Assembly: GCA_963841815.1 (NCBI GenBank)
Contig: CAWJEE010000019.1
Span: 360,215-424,214, forward strand
Length of the DNA stretch: 64,000 nucleotides
Reading direction: 5' to 3'
Source: JAOUJD01 sp963841815
Lineage (GTDB): Bacteria; Pseudomonadota; Gammaproteobacteria; Burkholderiales; Burkholderiaceae_F
The notes below the pieces were generated by a model, which worked only from the letters and a program-made list of their open reading frames with translations, made no database searches and was not told where the DNA came from. Made by a program: the position numbers and the translations under genes. Positions 8,564-17,560 of this stretch are shown piece after piece (positions within the stretch are counted from its first letter, which is position 1; every line of letters starts with the position of its first letter).

Positions 8564-9328
8564 TCAGCTGAACTTCGAGAAGTCCGGCACGCGGCGCTCG
8601 TAGAACGCGGTGAACGCCTCCTTCGCCTCCGGCTGCCGCAGCATCGCGCTGAACGACTTGGCCTCCTCGACGATGATCTTCTCGACCATCGGCCTCCAGC
8701 TGGCCTTCATCAGCCGCTTGGTTTCGCGCACCGACGCCGGCGGCAGCCTGTTGAAACGCTCGGCCTGCCTGACCGCGTAGTCGAGCACCTCGCCGGGCGG
8801 CAGGATGCGGTTGACGATCTTCATCTCCAGCGCCTCCTCGGCGCTGATCGGATCGGCCAGCAGCAGCTTCTCCACCGCCTTGTGGTACCCGGCGTTCATC
8901 GAGACCAGCACGCTCGACGCGAACTCGGCGCACAGGCCGAGCGACACGAACGGCATCGAGAACATCGCGTTGTCGGCGCAGTAGACGAGGTCGCTGTGCA
9001 TCAGCATCGTCGTGCCGATGCCGACGGCCGCGCCGTTGACCGCGACGACGACCGGCTTCTCGCAGTAGCCGAGCGCCTGCATGAACTGGAACACCGGCGC
9101 ATCCAGCCCCGCCGGCGGGTTCTTCATGAAGTCCTCGAGGTCGTTGCCGGCGGTGAAGATGTCCTTCTGCCCGTGGATCAGCAGCGAGCGGACCTGGCCG
9201 TCGTCGTTCGCCGCGGCGATGGCGTCGGCCATCGCCTGGTACATCGCGACGGTCAGCGCGTTCTTCTTCTCGGGCCGCGCGATCTCGATGCGGGCGACGC
9301 CGTTGATGGTTTCGATGCGGATGGTCAT
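8564..9328 (-). CDS. Enoyl-CoA hydratase/isomerase family protein
   Basis: Crotonase-fold protein of 254 aa. N-terminal strand IARPEKKNALTVAMYQAM and the first oxyanion-hole region FTAGNDLEDFM are near residues 17 and 58; the second, VNGAAVGIGTTMLMHSDLV, is near residue 103. The usual catalytic Glu of hydratases is not obvious where expected (FVSLGLCAEFAS), which fits isomerase-like or atypical members. ATG at 9328 follows a good AGGAG site and overlaps the upstream stop as ATGA. Acts in beta-oxidation of an unknown chain type. Confidence 0.85.
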   Translation of the reverse strand: MTIRIETINGVARIEIARPEKKNALTVAMYQAMADAIAAANDDGQVRSLLIHGQKDIFTAGNDLEDFMKNPPAGLDAPVFQFMQALGYCEKPVVVAVNGAAVGIGTTMLMHSDLVYCADNAMFSMPFVSLGLCAEFASSVLVSMNAGYHKAVEKLLLADPISAEEALEMKIVNRILPPGEVLDYAVRQAERFNRLPPASVRETKRLMKASWRPMVEKIIVEEAKSFSAMLRQPEAKEAFTAFYERRVPDFSKFS

Positions 9329-9810
9329 CGTGTCTCCTGGGTTGATTCGCCGGACGCCGACCTGCGGGCAAACTCCCCCAGCGCCCGGGCCGCCTGCGTC
9401 CGGATCCTGTTCTGGACCATCGGCGTCCAGCCGAGCAGCAGCCCTTGAGCGCCGAGCGCCTGGCGGGCCCAGCGCCAGAGGCTGAACCGGTCGACCTGGC
9501 GGACGATGCGGCCGTTCGAGATCGCCATCTCGGTCTGGATGCGGTTGACCACGCGGCGCCCGGTCGCGCCGAACGTGTAGTGCGCCACCCACTCGACGCG
9601 CGCCCGCGCCGGACTGTCTTCGAGGATGTTCACCTCGATGCCGAGATCCTCGGCGCGCGTCAGCAGCATCGCCCACATCATGCGGGCGCCCCGGGCGTTG
9701 AGAAGCGGAAAGACCGGATCGCTGAACGTCGCGCTTTCCGCGTACAGCAGGCCCATGGTGTAGTGATCCCGCACCATGAAGGCCTCGTAGAACCGTTCCG
9801 CCACGCCCAT
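9325..9810 (-). CDS. NTF2/SnoaL-like protein
   Basis: Protein of 161 aa with the cone-shaped NTF2-like pattern: an N-terminal helix (GVAERFYEAFMVRDHYTM), then FSDPVFPLLNARGARMMWAMLL and alternating strands (VEWVAHYTF, VVNRIQTEMAISNGRIVRQVDRFS seen in two pieces). This fold hosts isomerases, dehydratases and ligand-binding proteins. Translational coupling with the enoyl-CoA hydratase (4-base overlap) suggests a role with acyl-CoA intermediates. No catalytic assignment can be made. Confidence 0.75.
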   Translation of the reverse strand: MGVAERFYEAFMVRDHYTMGLLYAESATFSDPVFPLLNARGARMMWAMLLTRAEDLGIEVNILEDSPARARVEWVAHYTFGATGRRVVNRIQTEMAISNGRIVRQVDRFSLWRWARQALGAQGLLLGWTPMVQNRIRTQAARALGEFARRSASGESTQETR

Positions 9811-9822
9811 CGTCCCGCTCCT

Positions 9823-10092
9823 TCAGTGGTGCTGGATGCTCCGCTCCGACCGGTATTCGTCGTCGGTGAACGATAGCGAAAGAAGCGGCAGCTTCAAGCC
9901 TGCACAGTGCTCGCGCACGGTTGTTGGCATGACGCCGAACGGGTAGTCCGGGTCAAGGCACCACAGCCGCCACCACCGCATCACGCCGGCCGGCACCTCG
10001 CCGATCACCCTGAGCCTCCGGCCTGGAAAGTAGCCGGCGAGCGGAGTCGGCAGCGGGTACCCGTCGGCCGCGGCAACGGTCGTGTACTTCAT
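9823..10092 (-). pseudogene. Alpha/beta-hydrolase remnant with large internal deletion
   Basis: An 89-aa open frame whose first 17 residues (MKYTTVAAADGYPLPTP) match the start of a family of alpha/beta-fold hydrolases. It then jumps directly to the C-terminal part (LAGYFPGRRL, GVMRWWRLWCLDPDYPFGV, TPLLSLSFTDDE-like LPLLSLSFTDDEYRS). The roughly 120 residues that should contain the nucleophile elbow and oxyanion hole are missing, and the end is cut at SIQHH before the catalytic His region. The frame is open and ATG-started, so a short protein might still be made, but it cannot be a working hydrolase. It sits between the thiolase and the NTF2-like gene. Confidence 0.6.
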
Positions 10093-10160
10093 CCGCGCTC
10101 CGGGGCCGGCGCGCCCTCGGGAGGAAGGACCACGCCGCCGCATACACGCAATTCGCCGCG

Positions 10161-11360
10161 CTACACGCGCTCGAAGATCCCGGCCGCGCCCATGCCGGTG
10201 CCGACGCACATCGACACCATGCCATACCGGATGTTCCTGCGCCGCATCGCGTGGATCAGCGTGGCCGAGCGGATCGCGCCGGTTGCGCCGAGCGGATGGC
10301 CGCGCGCGATCGCGCCGCCGATCGGGTTGACGACGTCGGGGTTCAGCCCGAGGTCCTTGCCTACCGCGAGGGCTTGCGCGGCGAACGCTTCGTTCAGTTC
10401 GATCCAGCCGAGGTCGTCCAGCTTGAGGCCTGCGAGGCGCAGCGCAGCCGGAATCGCTTCCTTCGGCCCGATGCCCATGATCTCAGGCGGCACGCCCTTG
10501 ATCGCGAAACTGACGAAGCGCGCGAGCGGGGTCAGGTTGAACTGCTTCAGTGCGCGCTCCGACACGACGATCAGCGCGCCCGCGCCGTCGGACGTCTGGG
10601 AACTGTTGCCGGCCGTGACGCTGCCCTTCGCGGCGAACACCGGCCTCAGCTTCGCCAGCGCCTCGAGCGTCGTGTCGGCGCGCGGACCTTCGTCCTGCTT
10701 CACGGTGCGCGTGCGGATGTCGAGTTCGCCGGTCGCCAGGTTCGGGAACTTCTCGACCACCTCGATCGGCGTGATCTCGTCGTTGAACTCGCCCGATTCG
10801 ATGCCGGCGATCGCGTTCTTGTGAGACCGCAGCGCGAACTCGTCCTGCATCTCGCGCGTGATCTTCCACTGCGCCGCGACCTTTTCCGCGGTCAGGCCCA
10901 TGCCGTAGGCGATGCCGACGTTCTCGTCCTTCGCGAAGATCGCCGGGTTGAACGCCGGCTTGTTGCCGGTCATCGGCACCATGCTCATCGACTCGGCGCC
11001 ACCGGCGATCATCACGTCGGCTTCGCCCACGCGGATGCGGTCGGCTGCGATCGCGACCGCGTTCAGCCCGGACGAGCAGAAGCGGTTGATCGTCATGCCG
11101 CCCGTGGTGTTGGGCAGCCCCGCGAGCAGCACCGCGATGCGCGCCATGTTGAGGCCTTGCTCGGCCTCGGGCATCGCGCAGCCGATGATCGCGTCTTCCA
11201 CCGCCTTCGGATCGAGGCTCGGCACCTGCGACATCGCGTTGCGGATTGCGGCCACCAGCAGGTCGTCCGGCCGCATGTTGCGGAACACGCCCTTCGGCGC
11301 CTTGCCGATCGGCGTGCGCGTCGCGGCGACGATGTATGCATCCTGTACTTGTCGAGTCAT
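10161..11360 (-). CDS. fadA: Acetyl-CoA acyltransferase (thiolase)
   Basis: Thiolase of 399 aa that cleaves 3-ketoacyl-CoA with CoA to give acetyl-CoA. Nucleophile Cys lies in NRFCSSGLNAV (about residue 90), the His in NPIGGAIARGHPLGATG and the second Cys in MCVGTGMGAAG near the C-terminus. ATG at 11360 gives the usual TRQVQDAYIVAATRTPIGK start; an ATG five codons earlier is also possible. It follows the FadB-like gene at 101 bases, with two hairpins in the gap. Completes the beta-oxidation cycle of this operon. Confidence 0.92.
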   Translation of the reverse strand: MTRQVQDAYIVAATRTPIGKAPKGVFRNMRPDDLLVAAIRNAMSQVPSLDPKAVEDAIIGCAMPEAEQGLNMARIAVLLAGLPNTTGGMTINRFCSSGLNAVAIAADRIRVGEADVMIAGGAESMSMVPMTGNKPAFNPAIFAKDENVGIAYGMGLTAEKVAAQWKITREMQDEFALRSHKNAIAGIESGEFNDEITPIEVVEKFPNLATGELDIRTRTVKQDEGPRADTTLEALAKLRPVFAAKGSVTAGNSSQTSDGAGALIVVSERALKQFNLTPLARFVSFAIKGVPPEIMGIGPKEAIPAALRLAGLKLDDLGWIELNEAFAAQALAVGKDLGLNPDVVNPIGGAIARGHPLGATGAIRSATLIHAMRRRNIRYGMVSMCVGTGMGAAGIFERV

Positions 11361-11402
11361 TTCTCTTGGCTCCAACGTCTCATTCTTTTGCCGGGGAGAT
11401 CC

Positions 11403-11426
11403 AAGAGGGGCTGGCAGGCCCCTCTT
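11403..11426 (-). terminator. Intergenic hairpin before thiolase
   Basis: A perfect 9-bp stem (AAGAGGGGC at 11403-11411 with 11418-11426) and a 6-base loop sit about 42 bases upstream of the thiolase start. No T-run follows. It may be an mRNA processing or stability element or a weak attenuator. Confidence 0.4.
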
Positions 11427-11446
11427 GCGTCCTCTGGACCTTGTGC

Positions 11447-11485
11447 AACAGGGAAGCCCGTCAGTTCCTGACGGGCTTCCCTGTT
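11447..11485 (-). terminator. 18-bp perfect hairpin over the FadB-like stop codon
   Basis: Arms 11447-11464 and 11468-11485 are perfectly complementary with a 3-base loop. The distal arm includes the last codons of the upstream gene (…TGKPVRN). On the minus strand no U-run follows, so it is more likely an RNA stability or partial-termination structure lowering downstream thiolase expression than a full terminator. Confidence 0.5.
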
Positions 11486-13878
11486 TGCATCATTCCCATC
11501 ATGCGTTCCTGGGACTTGGGATGGTTCACGAGCGTCATGAAGAACTTGCGCTCGAGGTCGAACAGCCACTGCTCGTCCACCTGCGCCGTCGCCTCGACGT
11601 CGCCGCCGCACATCACGTCGGCGATTCCGCTCGCGATGAAGAAGTCGTGCTGGCTGATGAATCCGCCGTCGCGCATGTTCACCAGCTGCGCCTTGATCGT
11701 CGCCACGCCCGTGCGGCCCGCGACCGGGAAGGCCTTGGGCTTCATCGGCGGTCGATAGCCCGTGGCGTGCATCGCGAACGCCTCGCCGACGGCCGTCCAC
11801 AGCAGTTCGTGGTTGTTGAACACGATCTGGTCGGTCGGGCGGAGGTAACCCATCGCCTTGGCTTCGATCGCCGACTTCGAGACGTTGGCCATCGCCGCGT
11901 TCAGGAACCAGTTCTTCATGAACGGGAAGACGTCGGTCATGCCCGCCGCCTGCGCGGCCTGCGCCGCACGCAGCGCGCCTTCCTTCAGGCCGCCCGCGCC
12001 GGGGATCAGGCCGACGCCGACCTCGACGAGGCCGATGTAGCTCTCGAGCGAAGCAACTGCCTTCGAGCAGTGCAGGATGAGCTCGCAGCCGCCGCCGAGC
12101 GCCATGCCGCTCACCGCGGCGACCGTCGGCACCTGCGCGTACTTCAGGCGCATGAACGCGTCCTGCATCTTCTTCTCTTCGGCGCCGATCGCCTTCGCGC
12201 CGCCGCTCATGAACACCGGCATCATCGCCTGCAGGTCGGCGCCGACCGAGAATGGATCGTCCGGCGACCAGATCACCAGCCCGCGGTACTGCGACTCGGC
12301 GAGGTCGATCGCCTTCAGCAGGCCGGCGACCACGCCCGGGCCGATCGCGTGGACCTTGGTCCTGATCGACAGGATCAGGACTTCCGCCATCGGGCCGCCC
12401 TCGAGCGTCCACAGGCGCACCGCCTCGTCCTCGAACACCGTCTTGCCGCCGTTGTGACCGCTGACCGACGTCTCGCCGGCGAGCGGCGCACGGTAGAGCT
12501 GCTTGCCGTACACCGGCAGCGCTGAGCGTGCGACGAACTTCTTCTGCGACGGCGACCACGAACCGTCCGGCGTGTGCACGCCGCCGGCCTTCGCGACCGG
12601 GCCTTCGAACACCCACTTCGGCAGCGGCACGCGGGCGAGCGCCTCGCCCGCGTCGATGTCCGCCTTCACCCACTCGGCGATCTGCTTCCAGCCGGCCGCC
12701 TGCCACGTCTCGAACGGGCCGGTCGACCAGCCGAAGCCCCAGCGCAGCGCGAAGTCGACGTCGCGCGCGGTGTCGGCGATCGACTCGGCGTGGACGGCGA
12801 TGTAGTGGAAGGCGTCGCGGAAGATCGCCCACAGGAACTTCGCCTGCGGGTGATCGGTTTCGCGCAGCAGCTTCAGGCGCTCGGCCGGATCCTTCTTCTT
12901 CAGGATGCGGGCGACCAGGTCGTCCGCCTTGCCGGTCGAGTCCACGTACTCGGCCTTCGCAGGGCTCAGGACCTTGATCGCCTTGCCGTCCTTGCGATAG
13001 AAGCCCGCGCCGGCCTTCTGGCCCAGCGCGCCCTTCTCCACCAGCGCCTTCAGCACCGGCGGCGTCGCGAAGTGTTCGGCGAACGGATCGATCGACGGCG
13101 GCAGCGTGTCCTGCATCGTCTTGATCACGTGCGCCATCGTGTCGAGGCCGACGACGTCCGCCGTGCGGAAGGTCGCGCTCTTCGCACGGCCGAGCTTGGT
13201 GCCCGTCAGGTCGTCGACGACGTCGTACGCGATGCCGTACTTCGCGGCTTCCTTGATGGTCGCCAGCATCCCGAAGATGCCGACGCGGTTGGCGATGAAG
13301 TTCGGCGTGTCCTTCGCGCGCACCACCCCCTTGCCCAGCGTGCTCGTCAGGAACGTTTCCAGGTCGTCCATGATCTGCGGGCGCGTGGCCGGCGTCGCGA
13401 TCAGCTCCACAAGGTGCATGTAGCGCGGCGGGTTGAAGAAGTGCACGCCGCAGAAGCGCGCCTTCAGCCCGGCATCCATCGCCTCGGCCAGCTTGGCGAT
13501 CGGCAGGCCGGACGTGTTCGACGCCAGGATCGCGTTCGGCGCGATGAACGGACCGATCTTCCGGTACAGGTCGTGTTTCCAGTCGAGCCGCTCGGCGATC
13601 GCCTCGATGACGACGTCGCAGCCCTTCAGCAACTCCAGGCCGTCGTCGTAGTTGGCGGCCTCGATGAACTGCGCGTCGTCCTTCACGCCCAGCGGCGCAG
13701 GGTTCAGCTTCTTGAGATTCTCGATGGCCTTCAGGACGATGCCGTTCTTCGGCCCTTCCTTCGCGGGCAGGTCGAACAGCACGACCGGTACCCGCGCATT
13801 CACGCAGTGCGCCGCGATCTGCGCGCCCATCACGCCGGCGCCGAGGACGGCGACCTTGCGTACGACGAAGTTGCTCAT
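11461..13878 (-). CDS. 3-hydroxyacyl-CoA dehydrogenase / enoyl-CoA hydratase fusion (FadN-type)
   Basis: Bifunctional enzyme of 805 aa for two beta-oxidation steps. Unlike E. coli FadB, the NAD-binding dehydrogenase half is first: VAVLGAGVMGAQIAAHC at residues 9-25, then the HAD C-terminal domain (DTPNFIANRVGIFGML near residue 190). The crotonase half is C-terminal, with VAAVSGMALGGGCELILHC near 590 and EVGVGLIPGAGGLKEGA near 625. This order is that of FadN-like proteins. Starts 78 bases after the acyl-CoA dehydrogenase stop and is followed by thiolase. Confidence 0.92.
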   Translation of the reverse strand: MSNFVVRKVAVLGAGVMGAQIAAHCVNARVPVVLFDLPAKEGPKNGIVLKAIENLKKLNPAPLGVKDDAQFIEAANYDDGLELLKGCDVVIEAIAERLDWKHDLYRKIGPFIAPNAILASNTSGLPIAKLAEAMDAGLKARFCGVHFFNPPRYMHLVELIATPATRPQIMDDLETFLTSTLGKGVVRAKDTPNFIANRVGIFGMLATIKEAAKYGIAYDVVDDLTGTKLGRAKSATFRTADVVGLDTMAHVIKTMQDTLPPSIDPFAEHFATPPVLKALVEKGALGQKAGAGFYRKDGKAIKVLSPAKAEYVDSTGKADDLVARILKKKDPAERLKLLRETDHPQAKFLWAIFRDAFHYIAVHAESIADTARDVDFALRWGFGWSTGPFETWQAAGWKQIAEWVKADIDAGEALARVPLPKWVFEGPVAKAGGVHTPDGSWSPSQKKFVARSALPVYGKQLYRAPLAGETSVSGHNGGKTVFEDEAVRLWTLEGGPMAEVLILSIRTKVHAIGPGVVAGLLKAIDLAESQYRGLVIWSPDDPFSVGADLQAMMPVFMSGGAKAIGAEEKKMQDAFMRLKYAQVPTVAAVSGMALGGGCELILHCSKAVASLESYIGLVEVGVGLIPGAGGLKEGALRAAQAAQAAGMTDVFPFMKNWFLNAAMANVSKSAIEAKAMGYLRPTDQIVFNNHELLWTAVGEAFAMHATGYRPPMKPKAFPVAGRTGVATIKAQLVNMRDGGFISQHDFFIASGIADVMCGGDVEATAQVDEQWLFDLERKFFMTLVNHPKSQERMMGMMQTGKPVRN

Positions 13879-13956
13879 TGTGTTCTCCGTTTCATTCCCG
13901 TCACTTCTTCCCGATCATTCGTTACCCGGCGGCTCGCCTCCAGTCCGGGCGTGCGC

Positions 13957-15768
13957 TCAGAAGGCCTCGGCGGGCATCTCCATCAGCGTGGCCGACCCCG
14001 AGCGCGCGAGCCGGATCAGCGTCGCGGTCTCCGGCAGCAGTTTCTGGAAGTAGAAGCGCGCGACCATCAGCTTGTGGCGGTAGAAGGGATCGACCTTGTC
14101 GCCGTCGGCCTTCACTCGATCCAGCGCGATCTTCGCCATGCGCGCCCAGAAATACGAGTAGACGAGGTGGCCGACCACCCGCAGGTACGGCACCGCAGCC
14201 GCGCCGACCTCGTCTCGGTTCGCCATTGCCTTCATGCCGAGTTCCATTGTCAGCTTCTGCACCTTGTCGCCTATGTCGGCGAGCGGCGTGACGAACTCGC
14301 TCATGTCCGCGTTCGTCCCGTTCTCCTCGATGAACTCGGTCACCATCTTGCCGAACATGCGCAGCCTGGCGCCGTTGTCCATCAGGACCTTGCGGCCCAT
14401 GAGGTCGAGCGACTGGATCGCGTTCGTGCCCTCGTAGATCATGTTGATGCGGGCGTCGCGCACGAACTGCTCCATGCCGTTGGCGCGGATGTAGCCGTGA
14501 CCGCCGAACACCTGCATGCAGTCCGACGCGCACTGGAAGCCGTTGTCGGTCATGAACGCCTTCACGATCGGCGTCATCAGCGCCATCATGTCCGCGCCGA
14601 ACTTGCGCTGCTCGTGGTCGGCGGCGGAGAGCTGCGTGTCGGCCATCAGGGCGACCCAGTACCCGAATGCGCGACCCGCCTCGGCATACGCCCGCGCGGT
14701 CAGCAGCGCGCGACGCACGTCCGCGTGCACGATGATGGGATCGGCCTGCCGGTCCGGCGCTTGCGGGCCCGTCAGCGCGCGGCCCTGGATCCGGTCGCGC
14801 GCGTAGGCCACCGCGTTCTGGTACGCGACCTCCGTGATGCCGAGCCCCTGCACGCCGACGCCGAGCCGCGCGCCGTTCATCATCACGAACATCGCGTTCA
14901 GGCCCTTGTTCGGCTCGCCGACCAGCCAGCCGCTCGCGCCGTCGAGGATCATCTGGCACGTCGAATTGCCGTTGATTCCCATCTTGTGCTCGAGGCCGCC
15001 GCAGTAGATGCCGTTGCGGGCACCAACGGTGGCGTCGGGCCCCGAACCGACCGGCACGAACTTTGGCACGATGAACAGCGAGATGCCCTTCGTGCCCTGC
15101 GGCGCGTCCGGCAGGCGCGCCAGCACCAGGTGCACGATGTTCTCGGCCATGTCGTGGTCGCCGGAGGAGATGAAGATCTTCTCGCCGGTCAGCCTGTAGC
15201 TGCCGTCGGCCTGCGGCTCGGCCTTCGTGCGCAGCATGCCGAGGTCGGTGCCGCAATGCGGCTCGGTCAGGCACATCGTCCCGGTCCACTGGCCGGTCGT
15301 CATCTTCGGCAGGTACAGGTCCTTCTGCGCCTGCGAACCATGCTGCACCAGGCACTCGTGGGCGCCGATCGTCAGGCCCGGATACATCGCCCACGCCTGG
15401 TTGGTGGAGTACTGCATCTCGTAGAACGCGATCTGGAGCAGGTGCGGCAGCCCCTGGCCGCCGTATTCGGTGTCGGCCGCCAGCCCCTGCCAGCCCGCCT
15501 CGCGGAACGCGTCATACGCCTCCTTGAAGCCGGTCGGCGTCTTCACGGACTTCGTCGCCGGGTCGTAGGTGCAGCCTTCCTCGTCGCCGACGCGATTGGT
15601 CGGCTGCAGGATGTCCTCGCAGAACCGGGCCGCCTCTTCCACCACCTGGTTGACGGTGTCGACATCCAGGTCGGCGTAACGCGGCATCTGCTTCAGGACG
15701 TCGACCGCACCGAGCAGCTCGTGCAGCACGAATTGTTGGTCACGTAACGGGGCCTTGTAGGACGGCAT
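13957..15768 (-). CDS. Acyl-CoA dehydrogenase, long form with C-terminal extension
   Basis: FAD-dependent acyl-CoA dehydrogenase of 603 aa; the family average is near 390, and this longer class (DmdC/AcdB-like) has an added C-terminal domain. Features: AADTEYGGQGLP near residue 95, the FAD-binding MCLTEPHCGTDLGMLRTKA near 165, and FGGHGYIRANGMEQFVRDARINMIYEGTNAIQ near 435 (read here as FGGHGYIRANGMEQ then RDARINMIYEGTNAIQ). It introduces the first double bond in beta-oxidation. Lies 32 bases after the TetR gene. Confidence 0.9.
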   Translation of the reverse strand: MPSYKAPLRDQQFVLHELLGAVDVLKQMPRYADLDVDTVNQVVEEAARFCEDILQPTNRVGDEEGCTYDPATKSVKTPTGFKEAYDAFREAGWQGLAADTEYGGQGLPHLLQIAFYEMQYSTNQAWAMYPGLTIGAHECLVQHGSQAQKDLYLPKMTTGQWTGTMCLTEPHCGTDLGMLRTKAEPQADGSYRLTGEKIFISSGDHDMAENIVHLVLARLPDAPQGTKGISLFIVPKFVPVGSGPDATVGARNGIYCGGLEHKMGINGNSTCQMILDGASGWLVGEPNKGLNAMFVMMNGARLGVGVQGLGITEVAYQNAVAYARDRIQGRALTGPQAPDRQADPIIVHADVRRALLTARAYAEAGRAFGYWVALMADTQLSAADHEQRKFGADMMALMTPIVKAFMTDNGFQCASDCMQVFGGHGYIRANGMEQFVRDARINMIYEGTNAIQSLDLMGRKVLMDNGARLRMFGKMVTEFIEENGTNADMSEFVTPLADIGDKVQKLTMELGMKAMANRDEVGAAAVPYLRVVGHLVYSYFWARMAKIALDRVKADGDKVDPFYRHKLMVARFYFQKLLPETATLIRLARSGSATLMEMPAEAF

Positions 15769-15800
15769 TGCGGGTTCTCCTCGATTCCTTGCTCTGTTGC

Positions 15801-16505
15801 TTACTTCCTGCTGCGGGGTGCCGGCCCGCGCTTCGCGGGACGGCGCATCGAAACGGAGGCGGGGGCGGTGCCGGTGCGGGCGTCGTCGAGCAGGCGGCGC
15901 AGCCCGGCGCGGGCGCGCTTCGCACTGTCGGCGGAGCGCAGCAGGCGCGCGTCCTGGTGCATCGCCAGCATCAGGCCGTAGATCTCGAACACCATCTGCT
16001 GCGCGTCGGTGCCGCGCGCGAGATGGCCTTCCTGCACCGACTGGCGGATCGCCTTCAGCAGCTCGGCCTTCCAGCCGGTGATGATCGAAACCATCTCGTC
16101 GCGCTGGGGCCCGGGGCGGTCGTCGTACTCGACGGCGCCGGCGACCATGATGCAGCCGAGCGTGATCTCGTGCGCGAGGAACGCGACCCAGCGGTCGAGG
16201 ACCGCCTCGAGCCGGGGCAAGCCGCGCGGCTTCTTCACGGCGGGCCGCAGCACGTCGTCGACGAAGCGCTGCACGTACTCCTTCAGCACCGCCAGCTGCA
16301 GGTCCTCGCGCGAGCCGAAGTGCGCGAACACCCCGCTCTTGCTCATCTGCATCTGGTCGGCGAGCGTGCCGATCGTCAGCCCTTCGAGCCCGTCGCGCGC
16401 GGCGATTCCCATCGCCGCCTCGACGATCGCAGCGCGCGTCATTTCGCCCTTGCGCGGCCTGAGCGCGGTGGCGAGGTTCGAAAGGGCAGAAGTGATCGGC
16501 GGCAT
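15801..16505 (-). CDS. TetR/AcrR family transcriptional regulator
   Basis: Regulator of 234 aa. The N-terminal helix-turn-helix spans residues 22-68 (TRAAIVEAAMGIAARDGLEG, TIGTLADQMQMSKSGVFAHFGSRE), followed by a ligand-binding domain. A basic C-tail (MRRPAKRGPAPRSRK) is unusual. It is the first gene of the beta-oxidation operon, so it probably senses an acyl-CoA and represses its own operon, like other fatty-acid TetR regulators; that is inference. A palindromic candidate operator lies about 50 bases upstream. Confidence 0.87.
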   Translation of the reverse strand: MPPITSALSNLATALRPRKGEMTRAAIVEAAMGIAARDGLEGLTIGTLADQMQMSKSGVFAHFGSREDLQLAVLKEYVQRFVDDVLRPAVKKPRGLPRLEAVLDRWVAFLAHEITLGCIMVAGAVEYDDRPGPQRDEMVSIITGWKAELLKAIRQSVQEGHLARGTDAQQMVFEIYGLMLAMHQDARLLRSADSAKRARAGLRRLLDDARTGTAPASVSMRRPAKRGPAPRSRK

Positions 16506-16554
16506 CGGGGTGAAAAAACGCGCCGGTGAACGGCGCGCGGACGATCGTCTAGAA

Positions 16555-16566
16555 ACGAACGTTCGT
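16555..16566. promoter_or_regulatory. Candidate TetR operator
   Basis: Perfect 12-bp palindrome ACGAACGTTCGT in the gap upstream of the TetR gene, embedded in a longer imperfect dyad beginning GAAAC. The position fits autorepression of the beta-oxidation operon. Palindromes of this size are typical TetR targets; binding is not shown. Confidence 0.5.
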
Positions 16567-16617
16567 ACTATTTCCTACCAGGCCGCGAGCGTCAATCGGG
16601 GTTTTAGAGGGCCGGAA

Positions 16618-17532
16618 CTATTGCTGCGCCGCGGTACGGGCAGGTGCGCCGCCGAAGACCGCGGCGATGTGGTCCACGAACAGGCGGACCTTCAGCGAGA
16701 GATGGCGGCGGCTCGGGTAGACGGCCCAGATGTCCCCGCCGCCGCCGGTGTATTCCGGCAGCAGGCGCACCAGCCGGCCGGCCTGCAGCGCCGGGTCGAG
16801 CAGGAAATCGGGTTCGTTGATGATTCCCATGCCCTCGAGCGCGGCCGCGCGCAGCGCGTCGCCGCTGTTCGCATGCAGGTTGCCCGCCACCCGCACTTCG
16901 TGGACTTCGCCGGCGCGATCGGTGAAGCGCCACAGGCGGGGCGACGCCGAGTACGCATAAGTGAGGGCGTTGTGTCCCGCGAGTTCTGCCGGACCCCGCG
17001 GCTGCGGATGGCGCTCCAGGTACGCGGGCGCGGCGCACAGCACCAGTTGCATCGATCCGAGGCGGCGGGCGACCAGCCGATCGCTGCCGGGGGGGCCGAC
17101 GCGGATCGCCAGGTCGAAGCCCTCCTCGACGAGCTCGACGACGCGGTCGGACACCACCAGCTCGAACCTGACCGCAGAATGCCGCTCGACGAACGACGCG
17201 ATCGCCGGCGCGACCTTCTGCTCCGCCATGCTGTAGGAGCAGGTCAGGCGGACGGTGCCGCGCGCCTGCGCCGCGGATTGTCCCGCCATGGCCTCCGCTT
17301 CGGCGAGGTCGGCCAGCAGGGTGACGCAGCGTTCGTAGTACGCCTGCCCGCTCTCGGTCAGCGAGAGTCGGCGTGTCGTCCGGTTCAGGAGCCGGGTGCC
17401 GAGGTGCTGCTCGAGATCGGCCACCAGGCGCGACAGGGAGGAGGTGGAGAGTCCGAGCCGGTCCGCGGCGGCGACGAAACTCCCCGCCTCGACCACGCGG
17501 ACGAAAGCTTCCATCGATGAAAATCGGTCCAT
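16618..17532 (-). CDS. LysR family transcriptional regulator
   Basis: LysR-type regulator of 304 aa. The winged HTH occupies residues 1-60 (FVRVVEAGSFVAAADRLGLSTSSLSRLVADLEQ, here shown only in part as FVAAADRLGLSTSSLSRLV), and the effector domain follows with RVGPPGSDRLVARRLGS and NSGDALRAAALEGMGI typical of the DsdC/CrgA-like subgroup. Divergently oriented from DoxX-GST-dioxygenase, so it likely controls that operon, perhaps in response to an electrophile or aromatic. The effector is unknown. Confidence 0.88.
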   Translation of the reverse strand: MDRFSSMEAFVRVVEAGSFVAAADRLGLSTSSLSRLVADLEQHLGTRLLNRTTRRLSLTESGQAYYERCVTLLADLAEAEAMAGQSAAQARGTVRLTCSYSMAEQKVAPAIASFVERHSAVRFELVVSDRVVELVEEGFDLAIRVGPPGSDRLVARRLGSMQLVLCAAPAYLERHPQPRGPAELAGHNALTYAYSASPRLWRFTDRAGEVHEVRVAGNLHANSGDALRAAALEGMGIINEPDFLLDPALQAGRLVRLLPEYTGGGGDIWAVYPSRRHLSLKVRLFVDHIAAVFGGAPARTAAQQ

Positions 17533-17560
17533 CGATCAATTATCCTTCTTTTCAGGACAA

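Noticed and set aside
12574..15747. A 1057-aa open frame on the plus strand opposite the beta-oxidation genes
   Set aside because: It is an antisense shadow of two clear enzymes, is Arg/His/Asp-rich, and matches no fold. Other long antisense frames (for example 1118-3745 and 20204-23092) were dropped for the same reason.
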